In this document: positions 9,954 through 16,586 of the stretch, piece after piece
How the letters are laid out: each line of letters begins with the position of its first letter
How positions within the stretch are numbered: the stretch's first letter is position 1
Assembly (NCBI GenBank): GCA_029747585.1
Contig: JAPEVF010000964.1
Coordinates: forward strand, 1 to 16,586
Direction: 5' to 3'
From: Pleurotus djamor
Lineage: Eukaryota; Basidiomycota; Agaricomycetes; Agaricales; Pleurotaceae
DNA: 16,586 nt
Program-made: the position numbers and the translations under genes
Notes under the pieces: generated by a model
The model's database searches: none
What the model was told of the DNA's origin: nothing
Seen by the model: only the letters and a program-made list of their open reading frames with translations

Positions 9954-11323
9954 ATGTCCCACAAAAAAGATGACAACAGGAAGAACGTCGTTATCGTCGG
10001 TGGAGGCGGTGGAGGCCATCTCATCGCTCGTCTTCTGAGTTTGAAGCTCAATCCCGCAACCCATAACCTCATTCTCATCGACCCAAGACCCTACCGCATC
10101 TTACTTCCTGCTTCTCTCCGCCTCGTAACTTCCGCCATCGACAAACTCGAAGAGACAATTTTGCTGCCGTACGAAAAGGTCTTTGACAAAGGGAACGGCA
10201 CCTTTATCCAAGGCAAAGTCACCTCTATTCGCCAGGGAGAGGGGAATGGCGGAAGCGTGGTTTTGGCGAATGGAGAAACGATTGAATACGAATATCTGAT
10301 TTTATCCCCGGGAAACATTTGGGAAGGGCCGAGCAATTTCCCGGAAGATGCGGACGACTTCGCTGCTTTCTTGAAAAACATGCGGAACCAAATCAAGGAG
10401 GCCAACGATATCGTCCTTATAGGAGGTGGTGCTGTTGGTATTGGTGAGCGCCGAGCATCACTCCCGCCTGATCGCAACTTATTGAACAAAACTAGAATTT
10501 GCTGGGGAAATCAAGGAGTTCTACCCTGTGAGTACCAGGCTTGTGGTCTTTTGCAAAGATCGAACTCTCATTCCAATTCATTCTTTTCATAGAACAAGAA
10601 TGTTACCATTGTACATGGTGGAAGCCACCTGCTCAACGACGCGTATCCCGACAAGTTTCGCCTCGCGATCGAGACCCGTTTACCCAAGCGAGGTATCAAC
10701 GTGGTCTTGAATGATTTCGTCGACGAAGTCCCTTCAGGAACTTTCACCAACGTGACGACACGGTCTGGAAAAACGATCAAGGCTGACACCATTGTACGTT
10801 TTTATTTTCGCTTCGGAATGGCCTTCAAGTCCTGATAGCAAACCAATGTCTGTAGTTCAAGACGTCTGGCAGCCGACCGAACACCAAGTTCATTGATTCC
10901 CTTGGTTCTGATATCTTGACATCATTCGGACAAGTCAAAGTTAGACCAACGCTTCAGCTCGTATCGCACGATAATATCTACGCTGCTGGAGACGTGCTTG
11001 AATGGAAAGAGCAGAAGCAGATTGCGAAAGCCAACAACCACGCTGCCGTGATCGTCGACAACATCCTGGCTTCAAGTTCTATCAATGGACGTTCGCCCAG
11101 TAAGGAGTACAAGGGCTCGATAGAGATGATTGTCATCACTCTTGGGAAGGTGAGTCTACCGCTCGTCTCGGTGATGCGTGTTCTCATTATTCATGTGTAA
11201 TAGACTGGTGGTGTCGGTTATCTGGGAATACTCTGGGGCATCGTGCTTGGTGACTGGTTTGCAAGACTCGTCAAATCGAGGACGCTTTTGGTTTCTATGA
11301 CAAGGAGTTCACTTGGTTATTAG
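9954..11323 (+). CDS. AIFM2/FSP1-like FAD-dependent NAD(P)H oxidoreductase
   Basis: Exons are 9954-10443, 10496-10527 (32 nt), 10593-10793, 10856-11149 and 11204-11323, totalling 1137 nt (378 aa), close to the 373 residues of human AIFM2. The N terminus has an FAD-binding Rossmann motif, VVIVGGGGGGH. A second dinucleotide motif, IGGGAVGIEFAGEI, is split by intron 1. The YLILSPG segment and the C-terminal FAD contact NIYAAGDV also match the pyridine nucleotide-disulphide oxidoreductase fold. Relatives reduce quinones with NAD(P)H at membranes. This protein starts MSHKK and so lacks the N-terminal Gly that is myristoylated in animal FSP1. It does have a hydrophobic segment near the C terminus (GYLGILWGIVLGDWF) that could hold it to a membrane. 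Exact substrate and location are inferred. It is followed by the convergent RING gene. Confidence 0.92.
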
Positions 11324-11667
11324 CTTCATTCTTTTCTTCTTCATTGGGTTGTTCGTATGTCCTCATTTCCCTCCGATGATTCATCTCTTTCAAAGACCCA
11401 TCAATCTAAGTTCCAAGCAACAGTGATGGTCTATCATCTTTGTTCATGTTCCTTCAGGTGATTGAACTCCCATGGAAAACGGCGCAACACGAGTCGATTT
11501 GGATCGAAATAATATGGCAGCAAGTACTATGAATGATGACAATATGGCTACATCAAGAACGAAGATACAGAAACCCAAGAAACTAAAAATGACATTGTAG
11601 CGACACTACAAGAAAAGATGCGGCATATAAATACGAACACAAAAAGGGCAATGCTATGTAAGGAAAA
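11324..11667. other. Convergent intergenic region, oxidoreductase / RING gene 3' ends
   Basis: These 344 bp lie between two stop codons facing each other. The sequence becomes A-rich on the + strand (about 11568-11650), which on the - strand would be a T-rich 3' UTR for the RING gene. Nothing coding or structural is recognised. Confidence 0.55.
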
Positions 11668-12614
11668 CTATGACGGAAGCCATGACAAGCGTAGTGGTGA
11701 TGAACGAATGGGGGATGTGGTTGAATGTCGAACAGCCTCCCGCGACCTTGCATCTTCCGCATCAACCCAATGGTCGTCAGTGGGATTGTTCAGGGCCTCC
11801 CGAAAGGCCTCTGCATCTTCAATGTGTTCTTCGGCATCGTAGTCCTCACCCTCATCGTAATCCTCGCCCCCTTCGTAATCTTCGTCGCCATCCTCAATGG
11901 AAGATAAGGGCGCCCAAAGGTCATCTTCGTCCATATTGACATCCCACGTTATGGGACCCCAGAGGAGCTCATCGTCCATGTCTGAGTCGCTATCATCTTG
12001 CGAGCGATCGACTTCAACCTCAATGCCAATGGGTGTATCGTTGAACCACAGGCGACTACGTGACCATCGTCGGGTTATCCTGACGGGTCGTGCATCGTAG
12101 GAATGTCGGAATTGGTGAGGGTGTAAATCAAGGAAGACGTCGCGGCATGTGGGGCAACTTCCTTTCTGTCAGGGAGTGGCATGATCAATGAGGTGTTAGC
12201 GAGAGTCAATAAGGCGACATACCTGACGGCGCATCCACTGAGCGAGGCTAGCACACGAGTTCAGCAGATAGAAATCATGAATCCGCAAACTGAGGCCACT
12301 TACTCTTTCCGACAGAACATATGGCCACACTGTCCCAACCGTGTGACACCCACTTCACTCTCTGTTTCATGCACGGCCTTCTCGTTGGGCACCTTCTCAT
12401 TCAAAGCAACTTCAGCTTCATCGTCAGGGTCATTTGCAATTGCAGGCGATTGGTCGTCGGCCCCTGCAAGGATCGTCGCGAACGGAACGAAACATATCGG
12501 ACAGCAGTCTTTGCTGGCTTCTTTCAAGTCATCAAGGGTGAGATACGGGAGATTCTGGATGGCAAGGTTTATGCGGGAAGGTAGGAGACCTTCGAAGGGA
12601 GGCAAATCTGCCAT
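11668..12614 (-). CDS. RING-finger protein with acidic C-terminal tail (copy 1, intact)
   Basis: Probably an E3 ubiquitin ligase. Exons on the - strand are 12614-12304, 12247-12223 (25 nt) and 12165-11668, 834 nt in total (277 aa). The zinc ligands read CPIC (38-41), then after 54 residues CGHMFC (96-101), Asp 104 in the place of the sixth Cys, and CPTC (116-119). An Asp at this position is known from RBX1-type RINGs. The gap between the first and second ligand pairs is longer than the usual 9-39 and is filled with an acidic, disordered-looking insert. The C-terminal 120 residues are rich in Asp, Glu and Tyr, with repeats of the form EDYDEGEDYD. The substrate is unknown. The neighbouring gene upstream is a diverged duplicate. 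Confidence 0.88.
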
Positions 12615-13065
12615 TTCAGCCGCAGGGAGAGTCAGAAGGAGGAAGGAATGGGGGTAAGGAGGAAAGAAGAGGGCCTCAGCAGGGTGGAAATGAGGCGGCG
12701 GTCAAGATATCGAAGGATTACATACGCCTTGCAATCACTCGTCGTATATATATCAGCGCTTGTTCAGGAAGTGATCCATCCGAGTGTTTTCTTTCTTCCG
12801 TTCAATAAATAGATGACTGCGGTGCGAAGTGGTTCTCATTGTGCCCACAGCCTGATCCGGCCTGTTTGATCGTAAATTCCAGAGTCAGGGGTATGCTCTG
12901 ACTCGTACTCAACGCCGATGCCATGGAATGGAGAGAAATAGGTAGTACACTTGTTAAGTTATACAATAAAACTTGGGGGAATACATGGGGAATGAAAGAT
13001 GTGATGAGGAAACGGGTGAATGGTATGAGCTATAGTCTGGGTAATGCACTGACGTTCACACCCGT
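12615..13065. other. Spacer between the two RING genes, with the copy 1 promoter
   Basis: These 451 bp hold a (TA)4-type TATA box at 12745-12753, about 130 bp upstream of the copy 1 start. Upstream of that should lie the 3' UTR of copy 2. No other gene is seen. Confidence 0.5.
12745..12753 (-). promoter_or_regulatory. TATA box candidate of RING copy 1
   Basis: A run TATATATAT on both strands, about 130 bp before the start codon at 12614. Position and sequence fit a core promoter element. Confidence 0.4.
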
Positions 13066-13832
13066 CTACTTGTCATTATCATTGTCTTCGGGCACATTGT
13101 CTGAATATAAAGGGGTATCTTCTCCGGCGACGGTGATCGAGACTGCGAAAAGGAGACCTGTTAGTAGAGTTTGGGGGAGTGAAGAATGCAACGTACTATC
13201 ATCGTCCATAATTTCGTCCACGGGGTATCCTAGGTCCATTTCAGAGGAAGTGTCGCCCTCACTTAGCCCCATATCGTCGTCCATAAACTCCTCACCACAC
13301 TCGCCAACGGACTCGTCGTCGTACTCGCCTTCAGATTCATAGACCTCCTCGCATTCTATCGGGTCCCCTTCTTCATATTCATCATCTCCGTCAGCCCACA
13401 ACTCGTCCATCTCCATGTCCATCTCAAGCTCAGTGTCGAATTCCGAGAGATTGTCGGTATCGTGTACGTCATCGTCAGGAACGTATTCTCCTCCATCAGA
13501 AGATTCGTCGTCAGAGTCACTTATAGGTCGGACGTCCAGGAAAATATGTCGACAAGTGGGGCAGCTGCCATGCTAGACGGCCATTGAGCAACGCTGGATA
13601 GGCTGCTAAGCGCTAGAAGAGATACGCACAAGACCTCGTATCCACGCTATGAGACTATCAAAACATGAGGAGACGATCTTATCAAAGGGCAATTGCGTCG
13701 TACTCACTCTTTCCTACAAAAGATATGTCCGCAGGCTGTGAGTTTGGTGACACCCGATTCGTCACCTTCGTTTCCTAGAGGACCAGTGCATTTGCATGTT
13801 TGTCTTACCCATCGGTTGGTTCGGCGTGCCAT
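13066..13832 (-). CDS. RING-finger paralogue with acidic tail (copy 2, first zinc pair missing)
   Basis: Exons on the - strand are 13832-13708, 13654-13630 (25 nt), 13572-13197 and 13142-13066, 603 nt (200 aa) if the Met at 13832 is the start. The protein has CGHIFCRKD, a W-containing helix, GSCPTCRHIFLDVRP and a long Asp/Glu-rich tail, matching copy 1 (CGHMFCRKD, GSCPTCRDVFLDL). Introns 1 and 2 fall at the same residues and phases as in copy 1 and frame an exon of exactly the same 25 nt. No CxxC pair equivalent to CPIC is found upstream; only a CKC lies in exon 1. The 5' end is uncertain: another reading begins at an ATG near 13866 and uses a 34-nt intron (about 13806-13773), but it also lacks CxxC. 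The last intron (54 nt) has a perfect TACTAAC branch site. It may be a truncated, non-ligase or decaying copy. Confidence 0.65.
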
Positions 13833-14777
13833 GCACTTTGTGTACTGTTGAGTCAGCCCACGGCATCTGCCTCCACAGAAAATACTAAACCCCCTCTAGT
13901 CACTCATTATGATGGGTGTTACAATGTTTGGAGACAGTCGTGACGGTGGGTCTTTCGCTTGCATGATTGCGACGTATTTCAGTGACCCCTTGGCCTTTGT
14001 TCCAGATATGCTTGATCATAGTGTGTCTAATTTCCTCGTACACGACAATTCCTATCAAATACTGACCCTTTGTTTTCAGCCTCCAAACGTTTCGCGTGGA
14101 ATGTTGATATACACAACCTACCCAACACCGCCATTTGAAGGGATTCTGTTGTTGTGCACCTGAAAGACGGGATTGTTCAATATTGTAACTTGTCATTCAA
14201 ACGACAGACAAACCGGGATGATAATTAGATATTCCTACGAAGCGTTAACCCAGTACCTCGTGCACGAAGTTACTAGTTCTACCTTACTCTACTTCCCATT
14301 CATAATATCCCAAGTCTCCTAGTACTCATATAGATCATGGTTGTTTACGGAGGTGATGCGCCAACAAGTCCCCTGAACGGCCTACACCTCATTTACGGCT
14401 TTCCTTGAACCATCAATGCACCATGCATCACTTGCATCACTTGCAAAGCGCTTCGGAACAGGCGAATAAGGGATTCTACGTTTCTCAAGTCATGCAAACG
14501 GAATCTCGCGCGATAAATGGTGTCGCTGACAAACTCCCAATCTTCACCTCGGGGATGACGGTAGAAATTTGTGAAAAAGGCGCCCGCGCCAACTGTTTTG
14601 CAAACAGCAATAATCGAGTAGGGGTATGTACTTTAAGTTGTCTATATGCAGTAAGAATACTGGGAGAGAGGAGGGTTTTATTCAAGCTGTGGATCGAATT
14701 GAGTAAGGTGTTGGTGGTGCGTTCTGAATGAGAGATGATCAAACCTACATACATGCTGGAGCCGGATTGCACGTAGG
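13833..14777. other. Gene-free stretch between RING copy 2 and the ABC transporter
   Basis: About 945 bp, the longest gap here. Open frames at 13900-14196 (-), 13909-14163 (+), 14405-14731 (+) and 14485-14781 (-) show no family resemblance, no consistent splice structure and no coding-like composition. A 9-bp unit TGCATCACT is repeated in tandem at about 14424-14445. The part next to 13832 should contain the copy 2 promoter, or its missing 5' exon in a form I cannot recognise. I see no transposon ends or tRNA. Confidence 0.5.
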
Positions 14778-16586
14778 TCATGACGATGTTTCAGCGGCAT
14801 CGGTAACAGGCGAGGCACGTTCGCTGCTGAGGTTGTGTGTAGTCGCATTAAGTTGAGCGGCCATGAGCACTCGAAACCGTGAGTCTTCGCGTCTCATCTA
14901 GAACAAACGCAATCAAACACCACACACTCGGGGACTCCAGGGAGAACACTCACTAGCTGTCTGTACGTTCCAGATTCTGTTATCTTCCCGTCTATAACAA
15001 ATAATCCGTTGAGGGTCTAGTTGAGGTGTGGAGGAGGAAACCCACCTTCTAGAACGACAATGCGCTCTGCCCTAGCAATAGTTGACAGACGATGTGCTAC
15101 GAAGAGACACGTCGTTTCCTTCGCTCTCAAGATTTTATCGATGGCGTCGTTGACCTATCATGGCACACCACATCAGCACAACCTCAAGATGAACGACTAA
15201 ACGACGTACCCGGACTTCTGATGTTGCATCCAATGAGCTCGTAGCCTCGTCCAAGGCCAGGATAGCGGGTTTCTTCAACAATGCGCGAGCAATGGCCAAT
15301 CTCTGTCTTTGACCACCACTTAAGCTCATGCGTCCGACTACAACCAACAATGAACATCATGAGCTCCAAGCCTGAAGAGCATAAGAGGACACGACACTCA
15401 CTTTCGGTCTCGAAACCATGAGGCATGCCCCAGACGAATTCACAGTTAGCATCACGAGCCGCCTGTTCAATTTGTTCGCGAGTAGCCGTTGGGTTGCCAA
15501 ATGCGATATTAGACGCGATGGTCCCAGTAAACAGCACAGGATCTTGAGGAACAACGCCAATGATACCCCTCCATGATTCTGGCGTGAACTCCCGAATATC
15601 TACTTGTCATCAACATCAAGAAGATTCGCCAACGCTATAAAAACGTACCCTGACCATCGAAGGTGACCTTTCCCTTGACTGGGTCGTAGTATCGCAGCAG
15701 GAGGGAGTGTATCGATGATTTCCCTCCTCCACTCTTACCACTGACCTGACGTCAGCACAAGAGCACGGAACGTGCAAGAAGACCCCGGACTCACACGATG
15801 GCAACGCTTTCCCCAACACCGACGTCAAGGTTAAAATCCTTCAGGATCTCGACACCCTTGCGGCTCGGGTACTCGAACTGAACATTCTCGAAGCGAATGA
15901 CACCCCTTCGGTCGTGAGGCAACTCAATACCTTTATGGGGAGGGATGTGTGGTTGACGGTCCAGTAAATCGAAGATCCGAGTACCTGCTCCGATGCCCCG
16001 CATGATAGAAGACTAGTAGCCAAAAATAGGTTTTTTAGGTGGAGCGGACGGGAGGATGACATCAAATGACGAGAACGTACGAAGAAGGATCTGTGCAGGG
16101 AAGCGTTAGTAACGGACCCTCCTGATGATCAGATGGCAGGGCGTACGTGAGCATCGTTAAGCCATTCCCAACGTAGACCGTGTAGAGTAAGAGACTCGTC
16201 AGATCGCCCACCGAAATGTCTCCGCGAGAAACCAGACTGCCACCTTGATGACCGAGATCAATTGGGAGATTGGATAAAAGGGAAAGATACGTACCGTATC
16301 CAAGAAGGGCAAGGATGGTGACATTGCCACTCCAGCCTGTGCTACCGAAAAATATACCCGAGGCGACAGCTTCTTTTCTGGCAAGGTCAAGGACGTGGTT
16401 GACTCGTTGGTGGAACTTTTCCGTTTCTTGTGGGATAGCATTGAACGCTTGTACGGTCCGAAGAGCAGAGAGATGATGGAGGATCAGCACCTCAAGATCG
16501 CGCAAAGTCACGAAGGCGGAAACTGATGAATGTGGTTAGTGTGATCGCTAATGATTATATGTGATTGACTCACGTTGGGCTGGATT
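14778..16586 (-). CDS. Mitochondrial half-ABC transporter, Mdl1/ABCB10-like, 5' part outside the window
   Basis: Exons on the - strand: >16586-16574, 16522-16295, 16243-16147, 16090-16081 (10 nt), 16012-15795, 15740-15649, 15599-15402, 15337-15210, 15154-15046, 14991-14954, 14897-14778, giving 416 residues of the C-terminal part. The first exons encode the end of the transmembrane domain, with [25 protein letters not shown] and [14 protein letters not shown] as in the Mdl/ABCB10 group. The nucleotide-binding domain is complete: A-loop region FEYPSRKG, Walker [11 protein letters not shown]-loop VVPQDPVLF, signature LSGGQRQR, Walker [11 protein letters not shown] with the D-loop, and H-loop VAHRLST. 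Mdl1 relatives work as homodimers in the mitochondrial inner membrane and export peptides or similar cargo. The targeting signal and first membrane helices lie beyond the right edge. All ATPase motifs are intact. Confidence 0.93.

Noticed and set aside
13900..14196. A 98-codon - strand open frame that could be the missing 5' part of RING copy 2
   Set aside because: It contains no CxxC zinc pair, has no splice path into the RING exons that I can justify, and resembles nothing.
14593..14607. Inverted repeat CTGTTT-TGC-AAACAG
   Set aside because: The stem is only 6 bp with no T-run or other context, so it is likely chance.
14405..14781. Overlapping open frames on both strands (14405-14731 +, 14485-14781 -)
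   Set aside because: Neither shows motifs or splice structure, and the - strand frame runs across the ABC transporter stop in another frame.
1..16586. A biosynthetic cluster, defence system or mobile element
   Set aside because: The genes are unrelated housekeeping types on mixed strands. I found no transposase, reverse transcriptase, terminal repeats, CRISPR-like spacing or biosynthetic core enzyme.

Overview
The window looks like nuclear DNA of a filamentous basidiomycete, most likely an Agaricomycete. The evidence is compact genes on both strands, cut by many introns of about 50-65 nt with GT(A/G)NGT donors and CTNA(C/T) branch sites, exons as short as 9 nt, and eukaryote-only protein families. 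The species cannot be named from the sequence. I found no tRNA, rRNA, CRISPR array, transposon or viral copy.

Layout from left to right. (1) A Rheb-type small GTPase on the + strand, missing only its first few residues, ending at 840 in a CIIM prenylation box. (2) A convergent gene on the - strand, a 24-exon GH2 beta-mannosidase (5114 to 1277, 857 aa). (3) Upstream of it on the same strand, a 13-exon MFS transporter of the allantoate/nicotinate permease type (7626 to 5477), with what looks like a one-base frameshift in a C run in exon 10. (4) Divergent from it across 308 bp, a 507-aa alanyl-tRNA editing protein (AlaX/AARSD1 type) on the + strand (7935-9693). (5) An AIFM2/FSP1-like FAD/NAD(P) oxidoreductase on the + strand (9954-11323). 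(6) Two tandem - strand RING-finger proteins with acidic tails. The first (12614-11668) is intact. The second (about 13832-13066) shares two intron positions and a 25-nt exon with the first but lacks the first zinc ligand pair. (7) About 0.95 kb without a recognisable gene, then the 3' part of a mitochondrial Mdl1/ABCB10-like half-ABC transporter on the - strand (14778 to beyond 16586).

The genes do not form an obvious pathway or cluster. They read as an ordinary housekeeping stretch: TOR signalling, glycan breakdown, nutrient uptake, translation quality control, redox, ubiquitin ligation and mitochondrial transport. I see no evidence of a new multi-gene system. The points most worth checking are the MFS frameshift, the tandem RING pair with its truncated copy, the micro-exons carrying catalytic or signature residues, and a GC-AG intron in the Rheb gene. 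Gene models were spliced by hand from splice signals and protein-family knowledge. Exon edges are therefore predictions, although reading phase closes in every gene except the MFS transporter.
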